Positions 16,596 to 26,678 of a DNA stretch of 64,000 bases are shown one piece after another (position 1 is the first letter of the stretch; every line of letters begins with the position of its first letter). The notes beneath the pieces are model-generated. The model was not told where the DNA came from. It searched no databases and saw only the letters and a list, made by a program, of their open reading frames with translations. This DNA is from Zhongshania antarctica. GTDB lineage: Bacteria; Pseudomonadota; Gammaproteobacteria; Pseudomonadales; Spongiibacteraceae. Location: positions 124,001-188,000 of the forward strand of contig NZ_JACHHW010000001.1 of the NCBI RefSeq assembly GCF_014202945.1, given 5' to 3'. Both the position numbers and the translations under genes were made by a program.

Positions 16596-17843
16596 TTACG
16601 TGTCTTTATTTTTAGCCGCAATCCATTGAGACATGTATTGATGGCTTTTAATCGTGTGGTGGCGAAGCATTAGACCATTAAAGTGTTTCTGGCGATGGCC
16701 AGTAACATCTTGGCGTAAATCAGCCACGCAGCGGGTAAATTGCGGAAGGTAATCCCTGGCCTGAAAACGCGTTAACAAGAGCGTGCTGCCCTGTTGCTGC
16801 GCCGTCGCCCAACGGTCGGGGTCTTGGTATAAAGCAGCAGCTTCGGCAGCAAAATTGGTGGTCAATTGCTCAGAATCCGCAATAACACTGCCACTCCAGG
16901 CCAAATCGCCGTGCATGCCCTCCGCCCCCACCGTCGTCGTTACCGATGGGGTACCGCACTCCATCGCCGCCACGAGTTTCCCCTTTTGACCGGCGCCAAA
17001 ACGCAGCGGTGCCAAGCAAAGCCGCGCTTTTTTCACTACGGCATCGGCATCGTCCGCCCAGCCCTTAACGAGAAACCCCAATTTTTCACTGTGCAGCTGC
17101 AAGGCTTTGGGCGGCGGGTAGGCGCCATAAATATGACATTCAACCCTAGGCAATTGACGACGAATCAAGGGCCATATTTCACTGCGTAAATATTGCACCG
17201 CGTCCCAGTTTGGCGCGTGACGAAAATTCCCCACCACCACACAGTGCTGACGCGCCTCATAGGGCAGCCACTGCGCTGCTTGCTCGGCATTGAAATCACT
17301 TAGCAGCGGCAGATAATGGAGCAAATCGGCGGGCACACCATAGGTATTTTGTAATAGCGCCATTTCAAATTCAGAAATCACTAGGGTGAGATCGCAGCGC
17401 CAAATCGCCGCGATTTCGCGCAGCGCCAACTCACTGATTAAATCTTGTCGACTCAGCGAGCGGTTTTGCTTCAGTGCCTGATGGCGGGCCTGCCGAAGGC
17501 AGTGCAAATCTTCGCTGTCTAAAATGCGAACGGCCTCAGGGCAAGCCCGATCTACTCGCCAGCCAAACTGTTCTTCCATCAGAAATCGATCAAAAATAAC
17601 GAGGTCTGGCCGCAATTCCGCAATGTAGGCGTCAAAACTATCGCAATTAAGGGCAGCAGCCCGCGCACAAACACCGAGTGCAGGCAAATCGACGCTATGA
17701 TCACCCTTCACGGCGGCGCTGACAAAATAAACATCACCGCCATTGCTCTGCAATGCAGATATCAATGACAACATTCGCCGCCCCGCGGCCGATGAATTTG
17801 GCTCAGGCCAGACGTAACCAATAATTAAAACGCGCAAAGCCAT
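16596..17843 (-). CDS. Glycosyltransferase, GT4-like
   Basis: 415 residues, GT-B fold. The N-terminal Rossmann half starts ALRVLIIGYVWPEPNSSAAGRR. The C-terminal half has GNFRHAPNWDAVQYL, the nucleotide-sugar region APLRFGAGQKGKLVAAMECGTP, and TTTVGAEGM, all usual for Glyco_trans_1_4 proteins. The acceptor is unknown; there is no polysaccharide cluster around it. A GAGTGG ribosome site precedes the ATG. Confidence 0.8.
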   Translation of the reverse strand: MALRVLIIGYVWPEPNSSAAGRRMLSLISALQSNGGDVYFVSAAVKGDHSVDLPALGVCARAAALNCDSFDAYIAELRPDLVIFDRFLMEEQFGWRVDRACPEAVRILDSEDLHCLRQARHQALKQNRSLSRQDLISELALREIAAIWRCDLTLVISEFEMALLQNTYGVPADLLHYLPLLSDFNAEQAAQWLPYEARQHCVVVGNFRHAPNWDAVQYLRSEIWPLIRRQLPRVECHIYGAYPPPKALQLHSEKLGFLVKGWADDADAVVKKARLCLAPLRFGAGQKGKLVAAMECGTPSVTTTVGAEGMHGDLAWSGSVIADSEQLTTNFAAEAAALYQDPDRWATAQQQGSTLLLTRFQARDYLPQFTRCVADLRQDVTGHRQKHFNGLMLRHHTIKSHQYMSQWIAAKNKDT

Positions 17844-17895
17844 CCACTCACAGAAAAATTATACTACCGGAATACTTGAGCACCGCCCGATAGGC

Positions 17896-18294
17896 TTAGC
17901 GCGAAAACAAGCTTAAATTTTTCTCGTTTATTTGCTGATTCAGCGTCCAGTAATCATAGATAATACCTAGCAAAAAAATACCACCGGTGAGCAAATACAC
18001 AACGCCAGTCAGCCACTTGCCCAAATAAAAGCGGTGCAAGCCAAAGACACCCAAAAAAGTCAGTAATATCCACGCCAAGGTGTAGCTAGTCGTGCCGCTT
18101 CGATACTGCTGATCGGCGTCCCGATCCATGCTTGGAATTAAAAACAGGTCGATAATCCAGCCAACTAAAAACAGACCAAGGGTAAAAAAGTAAATCGTCG
18201 CACTGATCGGGCGCCCATAGTAAAAACGGTGCGCACCCATAAAGCCGAAAATCCACAAAACATAGCCGACCGCTTTGCTGTGGGTATTATCCAT
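17896..18294 (-). CDS. Membrane protein with two TM2 domains
   Basis: 132 residues from the ATG at 18294 (GAGGG upstream); a longer frame to 18366 lacks support. It contains two TM2 units, each with the diagnostic GxHRFYxG turn (FMGAHRFYYGR and VFGLHRFYLGK) between paired hydrophobic helices, giving four predicted membrane segments. A charged linker with MDRDADQQYRSG separates the units. TM2 proteins are widespread inner-membrane proteins without a settled function. Confidence 0.85.
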   Translation of the reverse strand: MDNTHSKAVGYVLWIFGFMGAHRFYYGRPISATIYFFTLGLFLVGWIIDLFLIPSMDRDADQQYRSGTTSYTLAWILLTFLGVFGLHRFYLGKWLTGVVYLLTGGIFLLGIIYDYWTLNQQINEKNLSLFSR

Positions 18295-18378
18295 TACGTA
18301 ACAACCCTCTATTAATTTAGCCTTCGAGTGTAGTGGATTACATCCGCTGGCTAAACCCCAAAACATAAAACCGCAGAC

Positions 18379-19074
18379 TTAGCTCTTACTGCGACCCCGA
18401 CTTTTCGACTCGGGGCTCAAGACAAAAATTATCGACGCTGGCAAGCCAGTCTGTGGATTTAAGGGTTCAATGAGTTGCCTCAGCGTAAAGCCGCTCGCGC
18501 TAATCAGCTCTAGCCAACTGTTTAATGTTCGGAAATACCAAGGCGCAGGGTCACAGAAATCATCGCTAAAACCTTGCCAGTTGCCCTCCCGCCAGCCGTC
18601 GCAATAGGGCGCGCCGTTAAAAGCCGGATGCAAGGTTTGAATGACGCAACAACCATGACTATTTAACGCAGGGGGAATCGCCGATAAGACATCGGCAACG
18701 ACGTAATACCCTAGCAAAGAGAAATTGCAGACCACGCAATCTACGCGCGTTTGCCAAGCACCATGCGCAAAGTCTTGATAGGACAACTCCGAAAACGTCC
18801 CACCCAGCTCCGCGGCTCGGTTAATGAGCCCGGCAACCCCATCTATGCCCTCCGCCGCCAAGCCCAATCCTGCTAAAGCACGTACCAGCCAGCCTTCGCC
18901 GCAGCCTACATCGAGCACCGTTTTAGGGTCTTGTGCCACCACCGCATTAACAATTGCCGCGTCGGTTATCGCCACCCGGCTGCCAATTTCTGCTTTGCGA
19001 ACTGCGTCGGTCCAAGCATCAACATTTTTATGCCAAGACGATAAAATTGCCGCTTCTTTATTTTGGTCGTCCAT
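18379..19074 (-). CDS. Class I SAM-dependent methyltransferase
   Basis: 231 residues starting MDDQNKEAAILSSWHKN at 19074, with GGGGTG upstream; the TTG at 19116 sits too close to its purine run. Motif I is TVLDVGCGEGWLV; the acidic end of strand 2 is AEGIDGV; VDCVVCNFSLLGYY is motif IV. The substrate is unknown. The final residues are basic (KSRGRSKS). Confidence 0.8.
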   Translation of the reverse strand: MDDQNKEAAILSSWHKNVDAWTDAVRKAEIGSRVAITDAAIVNAVVAQDPKTVLDVGCGEGWLVRALAGLGLAAEGIDGVAGLINRAAELGGTFSELSYQDFAHGAWQTRVDCVVCNFSLLGYYVVADVLSAIPPALNSHGCCVIQTLHPAFNGAPYCDGWREGNWQGFSDDFCDPAPWYFRTLNSWLELISASGFTLRQLIEPLNPQTGLPASIIFVLSPESKSRGRSKS

Positions 19075-19190
19075 GTCCAAAGCACCCCAAACTGACGAGC
19101 TAAAGTAGTCCCGCAAGCCCTCCCTAAGCGTTGTTAGCGAGATTCTCGTAACGCAATTTAAATTGCCCTAAATAGTTTGTGGTGGCAAGC

Positions 19191-19218
19191 TTGACAGCCT
19201 ATAAACGCCCCTTAATGT
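19191..19218 (+). promoter_or_regulatory. Putative sigma-70 promoter for rlmC
   Basis: TTGACA at 19191-19196 and TAATGT at 19213-19218 are separated by 16 bp. Transcription would begin only about 10 nt before the ATG at 19235, giving a very short leader. Confidence 0.5.
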
Positions 19219-19234
19219 ATTTTTGAGTCCAGCG

Positions 19235-20365
19235 ATGCACTGCCCATTTTTTGAATCAAATCAATGTCGCTCTTGTAGCTGGCTAGATCAGCCCTACCAC
19301 CAGCAACTGCAAAACAAAGAGCGTCAGCTTGAGGCGCTGCTGGCGCCTTTTGCACCGCCCCCCCTATTGGCTTCGGTAAGCGCTGAACTATCAGGCTTTC
19401 GCGACAAGGCTAAAATGGTGGTACTCGGTCACGCCGCAGCGCCAAAACTTGGCATTATCAACCATCGTAATCAGGCTATTAGCCTCTGTGAATGCCCACT
19501 ATACCCAGACGATATGCAAACACTACTGGGCGATTTAGAGCGCTGGCTTGGCCACCTCGCAATTGCACCCTACAGCATTAAAAGCCGTCAGGGAGAGCTC
19601 AAGTATTTACTGCTCAACCGCAATGACGAGGGCCAATACATGTTGCGCTTGGTTTTGCGCAGCACCGCCCCAATCGCGGACATTAAGCTGGCACTCCCAG
19701 ACTTTCTGGCACAGCATTCTGAAATCAGCTCAGTGTCAGCAAATATCCAGCCAGTGGCCATGGCCATCATCGAAGGGCCCGAAGAGCATATTCTGAGTGG
19801 CGACAACTGGCTACGCCACCAGCTTAACGGCCTAAATCTTTACCAGCGGCCCAAGGGCTTTTTCCAAACCAATCTCGACATGGCGGCGAAGCTATACGCC
19901 ACCGCTGCGCAGTGGACGGCCAATCTAGAAATAAGTACCTACTGGGACCTGTTTTGCGGCTCCGGCGGCTTTGGCCTGCACTGTTTAACGCCAGAGCGCC
20001 AATTGGTCGGTATCGAGATAGAAGCCGAGGCCATCGCCTGCGCCCAGCGCAGTGCTAACGAACTGGGGCGCGGTGCCCAAGTCCGCTTTCAAGCCTTAGA
20101 TTCCACGGCATTCGCCAGTAGCAGCGACGGAGGGGCGCCCCAGCTCATCATTGCCAACCCTCCTCGCCGGGGCTTAGGCACTGAGCTCTGTACGCAGATC
20201 AAGCAACTTGCACCAGATTATCTGCTCTATTCCAGCTGTAATGCCGCCACTCTGGCCGCCGACCTAAGCGCGCTTGAAGGCTATCGTATTGACCGTGTGC
20301 AACTATTTGATATGTTCCCCCATACCGCCCACTATGAGGTATTGCTGCTCTTGCACCGCATTTGA
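19235..20365 (+). CDS. rlmC: 23S rRNA (uracil-747-C5)-methyltransferase RlmC
   Basis: 376 residues from the ATG at 19235, the same size as E. coli RlmC. N-terminal Cys residues MHCPFFESNQCRSCSW, plus a further Cys in LCECPLYPD, form the [4Fe-4S] site of this family. SAM binding is DLFCGSGGFGLHC. ANPPRRGLG and the catalytic Cys in YSSCNAATLAADL complete the RlmC/RlmD/TrmA signature. It methylates U747 of 23S rRNA. RlmC is preferred over RlmD because there is no N-terminal TRAM domain. Confidence 0.92.
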   Translation: MHCPFFESNQCRSCSWLDQPYHQQLQNKERQLEALLAPFAPPPLLASVSAELSGFRDKAKMVVLGHAAAPKLGIINHRNQAISLCECPLYPDDMQTLLGDLERWLGHLAIAPYSIKSRQGELKYLLLNRNDEGQYMLRLVLRSTAPIADIKLALPDFLAQHSEISSVSANIQPVAMAIIEGPEEHILSGDNWLRHQLNGLNLYQRPKGFFQTNLDMAAKLYATAAQWTANLEISTYWDLFCGSGGFGLHCLTPERQLVGIEIEAEAIACAQRSANELGRGAQVRFQALDSTAFASSSDGGAPQLIIANPPRRGLGTELCTQIKQLAPDYLLYSSCNAATLAADLSALEGYRIDRVQLFDMFPHTAHYEVLLLLHRI

Positions 20366-20407
20366 ACAGCCCTTTATTAAATCGCAATTTGGATTCATTT
20401 ATTGAAT

Positions 20408-21361
20408 ATGAGCACCCTCACCTTTAACGGGCAAGAATATCGCGTTCAGGACGACGAAAATGTCTTGGACACTCTGCTTAGGAACAAGATAAGCATCCCC
20501 CACGGCTGCCGTGCTGGCGCCTGTCAGGCCTGCATTTTAATTGCGAAACCAGACCAAATTCCCGACGACTGCCAGCACGGCCTCAGTAATCAGCGTATCC
20601 AGCAAGGGTATTTTTTAAGTTGTCGCTGCGAGCCCGAACAGGACATGGCGCTTCAACTCCCTGATTTAAGCGGCGAAAAGCACTTAGCAACCATTGCCGA
20701 AAAAATGCAGCTAAATCCAAAAATACTGCGCCTTCGTCTGCACTGCCGTCTGCGCTGGCGGGCAGGGCAATATATCACCCTGTGGCTAAACGACAACACC
20801 GCTCGCTGCTACTCTATTGCCAGTGTTGCCAGCCTCGACGATTTCATTGAACTCCATATCCGAATATATCCAAGTGGGGCAGTGAGCCCGCAGTTATTGA
20901 ATACCGAGATAGGTGACGAACTTTTGATTCAAGGCCCCTACGGCGAATGTGTATACGACAACAAGCAAAGCCAGCACAGCTTATTATTGATTGCCGCAGG
21001 CACCGGACTCGCACCCTTATTGGGCGTCGCTAGAGATGCATTAAATCACAACCACCAAAGCACAATTCACTTACTGTTTACCGTAAGGCAAGCCAGCGAT
21101 TACTACATGCTCGATGCCTTACAAAAGCTGCAGGCAGACCATTCTCAGTTCAGTTATTCACTCGCCAGTGCCGATGGCCCGCTAAATGAGACTTGGCAGC
21201 AACAATTACAGGAAAATTTTACTGCGCTGCGCGGCAGCCGAGTTTATATTTGCGGCGGCAATGACTTTGTAGGCCAAGCAAAAAAACAATGCTTTATGCA
21301 GGGTGCGACGGGGCGGGATATCATTTGCGAGGAATTTATCAATTTTAACGCGGCAAGCTAA
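20408..21361 (+). CDS. Ferredoxin-NAD(P)H reductase (2Fe-2S plus FNR domains)
   Basis: 317 residues from ATG 20408. An N-terminal plant-type ferredoxin domain has the CX4CX2C cluster CRAGACQAC and the fourth Cys in YFLSCRC. The FAD domain has RCYSIAS. The NAD(P) domain has LLIAAGTGLAPLLG and VYICGG, ending EEFINF. This is the electron-transfer component layout of ring-hydroxylating or alkane/phenol oxygenase systems (phenol hydroxylase P5, BenC, VanB-like). No oxygenase gene lies beside it, so the partner is elsewhere. Confidence 0.88.
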   Translation: MSTLTFNGQEYRVQDDENVLDTLLRNKISIPHGCRAGACQACILIAKPDQIPDDCQHGLSNQRIQQGYFLSCRCEPEQDMALQLPDLSGEKHLATIAEKMQLNPKILRLRLHCRLRWRAGQYITLWLNDNTARCYSIASVASLDDFIELHIRIYPSGAVSPQLLNTEIGDELLIQGPYGECVYDNKQSQHSLLLIAAGTGLAPLLGVARDALNHNHQSTIHLLFTVRQASDYYMLDALQKLQADHSQFSYSLASADGPLNETWQQQLQENFTALRGSRVYICGGNDFVGQAKKQCFMQGATGRDIICEEFINFNAAS

Positions 21362-21367
21362 GGGCCT

Positions 21368-21793
21368 TCATCCTTGACTCGGCAATTGTTGGAAGCCGAG
21401 ATAGGCATTCTCAAAATTTGATTTCCCTACATTTAGGAAATGCTCAAAACTCCACGGCCAATCTGCTATTAAATGTCGGTAGTCTGCTCGAAAGACATAG
21501 GTTTGTGCGCTAACTTGGCATCCATCCAGCAGCGCTACAACAAGCTCGCAACGCTGATAGTAATCCCCTTCGAATACATCTAAACGACGCAGCCCCTCAT
21601 CGGAGATATTGCGATAAAGCAGGCCATGAGTTTCCGCCCCAGCCTCAGCAATCAGCGCTGGATAGTCTTCATCCAGCACCGCGTAGCGGCGGTAATTCCG
21701 CAGTAGCGCCGACTCTGACAATGCGCTCACACCACTTACTGTCGCCATAATATCGGCGCACATCAAACTTCCGTAGGTGAAAACATTTGCCAT
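21368..21793 (-). CDS. AIG2-like / gamma-glutamylcyclotransferase-family protein
   Basis: 141 residues, GAGG before the ATG. The fold signature VFTYGSL is at the N-terminus, with the catalytic-type Glu in VFEGDYYQR. The length suits the AIG2-like branch. Family members are gamma-glutamyl cyclotransferases or gamma-glutamylamine cyclotransferases; the substrate here is not determined. Convergent with the ferredoxin reductase, 6 nt apart. Confidence 0.8.
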   Translation of the reverse strand: MANVFTYGSLMCADIMATVSGVSALSESALLRNYRRYAVLDEDYPALIAEAGAETHGLLYRNISDEGLRRLDVFEGDYYQRCELVVALLDGCQVSAQTYVFRADYRHLIADWPWSFEHFLNVGKSNFENAYLGFQQLPSQG

Positions 21794-21830
21794 GGTCGCC
21801 TCGAATTTAATTTAGCAGTATGCCAAACAA

Positions 21831-21881
21831 ATCTTAAGCAAAAGCCCCATCAAAACCAATAACAATTCGGATTAATGGGGC
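21831..21881 (-). terminator. Rho-independent terminator after the beta-oxidation pair
   Basis: On the minus strand GCCCCAT (21881-21875) pairs with ATGGGGC (21850-21844), followed by TTTTGCTT. The loop is long, 24 nt. It lies 13 nt past the stop of the FadB/J-type gene. Confidence 0.6.
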
Positions 21882-21893
21882 ATCTTAGTGTGC

Positions 21894-24056
21894 TTATAGG
21901 AAAAGCTTGTTGTCGTTAGCACGGTCTATTAGCAGTTTGGGAACAGCAAAATCACTGCCGTATTTCGCCTCCAACTCTTGCGCCCGTGCTACAAACTCGC
22001 GCAGTCCATAAGCATTAATCGCCTGGAACGCACCACCGGTTTGCGCGGGAAAACCAATCCCCATTATTGAGCCGATATTGCCGTCACCGACATTCTCAAT
22101 AACGCCCTCTTCCATTGCCCGCACCGCTTCTAGCGACTGGCAAAAAGTAAGACGGTCCTTGATATCCTGGTAGGGGATTTCTTTATAGCCATTTGGCGCA
22201 AACGCGTCTTTCAAGCCGGGCCACAAGTGTTTTTGACCGCCCTCAGGGTAAGCGTAATAACCACCGCCATGCACCTTGCCGCGCCGACCAAACTCATTAA
22301 CCATTCGATCCAACACCCGTGACACCGCGTTGTCTTCCCAAACTTTACCCTGGGCCTCAACATCGGCTTTTGCTTGTTTACCGTTCTTGTATGCGGTTTC
22401 CTGACTAATTTCGTCTATTGCGCCCAGTGGCCCAATTGGTGAGCCATTGTCACGGGCCGCCGACTCAATTAATACTGGATTAATCCCCTCCTCCAGCATG
22501 ATACCGCCCTGAGAGATGGTCGTACCGATAACACGGGTAGTGAAGAAGCCTGCCGCGTCGTTTACCACAATCGGAGTTTTACCCAGCTGCTGCGCCAAAT
22601 CAAAGGCCTTGGCCAGTGCTTCATCCGAGGTGAGCTTACCGCGAATAATTTCTACCAGCGGCATTTTCTCTGCCGGAGAAAAGAAATGCATGCCAATAAA
22701 GTTCGCAGGCCGCGTACTGGCCGCCGCGAGTTCACTAATCGGTAAAGCCGAGGTGTTAGTCGCAAACACACTGCTGGATTTAATCACCGCTTCGGTATCT
22801 TTCGTCACTGCCGCTTTTACTTTGCGATCTTCAAATACCGCTTCAATAATCAAATCGCAGTCGCTGAGGTCGGCGTAATCGGCACTGGCCTTAATGAGCG
22901 CCATACACTCGGCCTTTTTGTTTTCAGTGACCTTACCTTTCGCAATGCCTTTAGTGAAAAAGGCGTCGGCGTAACTTTTGCCGCGATCTGCATTTTCTTG
23001 GCTAATGTCTTTCAGTACAACACTAATTCCTTTTTGCGCAGCGATAGTCGCTATACCCGCGCCCATTTGGCCGGCACCAATAATACCGAGCTTTTTACAT
23101 GTAAAGCGCTCAGCAACGGGCGGCCGACTGGCGCCCTTGTTCAATGCTTCCATCTGCACAAAAAACGCCGTCATCATATTACGGGCGGTTTGATCCAAAA
23201 GTAGACTTAAAAAGTAGCGGCCTTCAATCTTTTGCGCCGTGTCAAAATCGACTCTGGCGGAATCCACCACACAGGCAAAAATCGCGTTCTGCGCGGGCAT
23301 TAAATTCTTAGTCTGCACCATGACATTGGCAGGGCCGAAGAAAGTGAGGCCCTGGTTCGCGGGCTCATCTGGGCCGCCGCCAGGAATCTGATAAGCGTCT
23401 TGATCCCAGACCTGCTTTGCATCTGGGTTAGCCTTGATCCACGCTTTAGCTTTAGCGTGCATATCGGCTTCGTCACTCGCCAATTCGTGGAGCAAGCCTT
23501 TTTCAAGTGCTTGAGCCGCTTTTAGACGTTTACCCTGGCTGATAAGACCAATCGCTTCTTGCATACCCAGTAAGTAGGTCATACGCACTACGCCACCCGC
23601 ACCCGGCATTAAGCCGATCATGGCTTCGGGCAAACCAACTTGCACGCCATTCATTGCCACGCGATGGTGACAGGCTAGCGCAATCTCAAAACCACCACCC
23701 AAAGCTGGCCCATTCAGACCAACGGCAACAGGAACCCCAAGGGTTTCCAGCGTCCGCAGTGGCGCTTTCGTAGCCATTACGCCGTCGTACATTTCAGTTT
23801 TTTTAGCTTCGCTGGGCTTTAAGTCCATCTCCAGCATTTCTTTAATATCGCCACCAGCAAAAAATTGGCCGGGCTTGCCACTGCGTACATAAACACCCTT
23901 TACACCGCCCGCTTCAACCATGGCCTGCAATTCTGTCACCGCCGCGCGCATCGCTTCATCGTAGTCCCGGCCCATGGTGTTAACCGACTTGCCCGGCTGA
24001 TCGAAAATCAGCTCAACAATGCCGTCACTGTCTTTTTCTAAACGAATATATCCCAT
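21894..24056 (-). CDS. Multifunctional beta-oxidation protein (enoyl-CoA hydratase / 3-hydroxyacyl-CoA dehydrogenase)
   Basis: 720 residues, the usual FadB/FadJ length. The N-terminal crotonase domain has GLNGPALGGGFEIALACHHR (oxyanion-hole loop) and LPEAMIGLMPGAGG with the catalytic Glu. The NAD domain opens LGIIGAGQMGAGIATIAAQK and contains MHFFSPAEKMPLVEII with the catalytic His. C-terminal 3HCDH domains follow. It performs hydration and NAD-dependent oxidation of fatty acyl-CoA, with the thiolase encoded just upstream. Overall sequence looks closer to FadJ than FadB, but I leave the symbol open. Confidence 0.92.
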   Translation of the reverse strand: MGYIRLEKDSDGIVELIFDQPGKSVNTMGRDYDEAMRAAVTELQAMVEAGGVKGVYVRSGKPGQFFAGGDIKEMLEMDLKPSEAKKTEMYDGVMATKAPLRTLETLGVPVAVGLNGPALGGGFEIALACHHRVAMNGVQVGLPEAMIGLMPGAGGVVRMTYLLGMQEAIGLISQGKRLKAAQALEKGLLHELASDEADMHAKAKAWIKANPDAKQVWDQDAYQIPGGGPDEPANQGLTFFGPANVMVQTKNLMPAQNAIFACVVDSARVDFDTAQKIEGRYFLSLLLDQTARNMMTAFFVQMEALNKGASRPPVAERFTCKKLGIIGAGQMGAGIATIAAQKGISVVLKDISQENADRGKSYADAFFTKGIAKGKVTENKKAECMALIKASADYADLSDCDLIIEAVFEDRKVKAAVTKDTEAVIKSSSVFATNTSALPISELAAASTRPANFIGMHFFSPAEKMPLVEIIRGKLTSDEALAKAFDLAQQLGKTPIVVNDAAGFFTTRVIGTTISQGGIMLEEGINPVLIESAARDNGSPIGPLGAIDEISQETAYKNGKQAKADVEAQGKVWEDNAVSRVLDRMVNEFGRRGKVHGGGYYAYPEGGQKHLWPGLKDAFAPNGYKEIPYQDIKDRLTFCQSLEAVRAMEEGVIENVGDGNIGSIMGIGFPAQTGGAFQAINAYGLREFVARAQELEAKYGSDFAVPKLLIDRANDNKLFL

Positions 24057-24134
24057 TAACTTAATCTCTTTTCCCGTGAAGGACTGCCAGCGCTATCGTG
24101 CTAGCAGCCTTGCAAATACTATGGTCAGCGCGCT

Positions 24135-25334
24135 TTACACGCGCTCAATGATAGTTGCGATACCAATCCCGCCACCGGCACAAAGGGTAACCACGCCGCG
24201 CTTAAGGTTGCGGCGTTCAAGCTCATCAAGTAGCGTGCCAAGAATCATCGCGCCCGTTGCGCCAATTGGGTGACCCATCGCGATAGCACCGCCATTCACA
24301 TTGATTTTCTCGTCGGGAATACCCAGTACACGCTGATAGCGGAGCACCACCGAGGCAAAAGCCTCGTTTAACTCAAACAGATCAATATCATCAACGGTGA
24401 GTCCGGCTTTTTGCAGCGCCTTCTGGGTTGCCGGCGCAGGGCCGTTTAACATTAACGTGGGCTCAGTGCCCACCAGCGCACAACTGAGAATACGGGCGCG
24501 GGGCTGGAGATTTTGTTCCTTGCCTGCGCGTTCACTGCCCACGAGAACCAAGCCCGCACCGTCGACAATCCCCGACGAATTTCCAGGCGTATGCACGCAC
24601 TCGATGTTTTCCAACTGCGGGTATTTAAGCCTTGCGACACCGCCGTGACCATAGTCATTAAACATCTGGAACGCGGGCTTGAGTTTGGCCAGTGCCGCCA
24701 TTGAGGTATCGGCCCGAATAAACTCATCGTGGTCGAGAATCGTTACGCCGTTAAAATCTTTTACTGGGACAATCGATTTAAAATAACCCTGCTCGCGAGC
24801 ATGGGCAGCGCGCTGCTGAGACATCACTGCATAGCGGTCAACGTCTTCACGGCTAAAGCCGTCCATGGTGGCGATCATATCGGCGCCTAGGCCCTGGGAA
24901 ATAAAATAACTTTTCATGGCCACCCACGGGTCGCCAGTAGCGCCACCGCTAGCGCCAATACCCAGACGAGACATAGACTCGACCCCGCCCGCCGCAACTA
25001 AATCTTCGTAGCCAGCAGCGACTTTGGCAGCCGCGATGTTCACTGCATCTAAACCACCCGCACAGTAACGGTGTAATTGCGCGCCGGTGGTGCTGTCGTC
25101 CCAGCTTGAGTAAACCAACGCCGCTTTGGCAATATTCTGGCCCTGTTCTTTTACGGGTTCACCACAAGCCAAGATCAAGTCTTCGACCTTGCTGGTGTCG
25201 AGGTCATGGCGAGACTTGAGGGCTTCGAGCAGGTTGGTCACCAGATCAATGGGTTTTACTTCATAAAGTGCGCCGCCGCGCTTGCCTTTGCCGCGAGGGG
25301 TACGAATCGCATCATAAATAAATGCTTCTGCCAT
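24135..25334 (-). CDS. Thiolase (acetyl-CoA C-acyltransferase), beta-oxidation
   Basis: 399 residues from the ATG at 25334 (TAGGA upstream); the longer frame to 25409 adds an unrelated leader. It begins [20 protein letters not shown]. The acylated Cys is in [11 protein letters not shown], where many thiolases have CSSG. The catalytic His is in [18 protein letters not shown] and the second Cys in LCAGGGIG. It cleaves 3-ketoacyl-CoA produced by the FadB/J-type protein 78 nt downstream in the same operon. A perfect palindrome GTGAATTCAC (25357-25366) lies just upstream of the start. Confidence 0.92.
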   Translation of the reverse strand: MAEAFIYDAIRTPRGKGKRGGALYEVKPIDLVTNLLEALKSRHDLDTSKVEDLILACGEPVKEQGQNIAKAALVYSSWDDSTTGAQLHRYCAGGLDAVNIAAAKVAAGYEDLVAAGGVESMSRLGIGASGGATGDPWVAMKSYFISQGLGADMIATMDGFSREDVDRYAVMSQQRAAHAREQGYFKSIVPVKDFNGVTILDHDEFIRADTSMAALAKLKPAFQMFNDYGHGGVARLKYPQLENIECVHTPGNSSGIVDGAGLVLVGSERAGKEQNLQPRARILSCALVGTEPTLMLNGPAPATQKALQKAGLTVDDIDLFELNEAFASVVLRYQRVLGIPDEKINVNGGAIAMGHPIGATGAMILGTLLDELERRNLKRGVVTLCAGGGIGIATIIERV

Positions 25335-25501
25335 GGTTTGTCCTACCGAACTGAGAGTGAATTCACGGTGACACTGCTGTGCACACGGTGGCCACAATGT
25401 ACTGGGCACTCAGCTAGAGACAATGACATTTTCGGTCAAAGTACTGACAGATATTATAAAACCACTTAAATATCAATTCGTTATAAGTTATAGACTATAA
25501 A

Positions 25502-26557
25502 CTAACTATGGCTCTCACGCTCATTTACGCGGTATTCACCAGGGGTCATCGCTGTCCACTTTTTAAAACAGCGATGAAATGCGGAGGGATCAGTAAAGCC
25601 CATTAGGGCCGCTACAGCGTTAATGGAGAGTTCAGAGTTACCGAGATAAGCCATCGCAGCATCGCGGCGACACTCATCCTTTAGTTGCTGGAAGGTGGTG
25701 CCCTCCTTCTTCAAGCGTCGGCGCAGCGTCGGCGCTGACATATTAAGTGCCGCCGTAATACGCTCAAAACTTGGAAAGCCCTGGGAAAAATCATGGCCAA
25801 TCATGGCCCGTACGCGCGCCACTAAACTGCCATCGTCACGACTCCCACTCATTACCATCAGTGGATACGGCGCCGCCCGCAAAAAGTCTTTCAGCGTGCG
25901 TTCATTGTGTACTAAGGGGTAACTCAAATAACGCGTATCAAAGACAAATTCATCTCGTAACTGCCCGTAGTAAACCGGACAGCCAAATAGTTGCTGATAT
26001 TTCGATACTCTGGCTTTACCGACCGGCGCCTGACCGGCAAAGCGCACCTCTTTTAACTCGATATTACTGCCCACTAACCAGCAGAAAAAGCGGTGCCAGA
26101 TCGATAAGCCGTAAATATCAGCGACATCCACCGGCAAACCGGCAAAACCTTTTTTAACACTGCCGTAGCCCACAATGGCACTGTCTTTACGGGTATCAAG
26201 GTAAATTTGCGCATCTGCATCATAAAAAGTGCGAAAAAATTCGCAGGCGCGCTTAATAGCGTTACCCAAATTTTCGCAGCTTATCAGGCAGTAACACATC
26301 ATTCGGAAGGCGCCAGCGGTCAGGTTTTTACCCAGCACTAAGCCAAAGGCTTCGTCTTGCACCAAACTCATTACTTGCTGATAGAGCTTGCTGTATTGCA
26401 TAGCGGAAATCGTCGCCTGATACCCTGGCGAACGCTTGTTTAGCGGGTTGAAGGCAATACCGGCAATATTAAGGATACTATGGTGTTCGTAGCCGCGCTC
26501 AGCCGCTAAATTCAGTAGCGAACAAGCAAAGCGCGTTGGCACTGCCTCAAGATCCAT
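25502..26557 (-). CDS. AraC-family regulator (arabinose-binding-like N-domain, OruR type)
   Basis: 351 residues. The N-terminal ligand domain has AFGLVLGKNLTAGAFRMMCYCLISCENLGNAI, usual for the PF12625-type AraC regulators (ArgR/OruR/virulence). The C-terminal double HTH contains MSAPTLRRRLKKEGTTFQQL and GFTDPSAFHRCFKKWTAMTP. It lies 167 nt upstream of the thiolase on the same strand and probably controls the beta-oxidation pair; ligands of the group are often acyl or amino-acid metabolites. Confidence 0.85.
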   Translation of the reverse strand: MDLEAVPTRFACSLLNLAAERGYEHHSILNIAGIAFNPLNKRSPGYQATISAMQYSKLYQQVMSLVQDEAFGLVLGKNLTAGAFRMMCYCLISCENLGNAIKRACEFFRTFYDADAQIYLDTRKDSAIVGYGSVKKGFAGLPVDVADIYGLSIWHRFFCWLVGSNIELKEVRFAGQAPVGKARVSKYQQLFGCPVYYGQLRDEFVFDTRYLSYPLVHNERTLKDFLRAAPYPLMVMSGSRDDGSLVARVRAMIGHDFSQGFPSFERITAALNMSAPTLRRRLKKEGTTFQQLKDECRRDAAMAYLGNSELSINAVAALMGFTDPSAFHRCFKKWTAMTPGEYRVNERESHS

Positions 26558-26678
26558 TATTTAACGCCTTTACCCTGATTGCCAAAAAAAGCCGCATTCA
26601 CTGTAACACCCCAGTATAATCTCTGCTAAGTTGAATAAAACCGCACCACAATCGGAAATTGCCTAGGTAATCCGCCCC

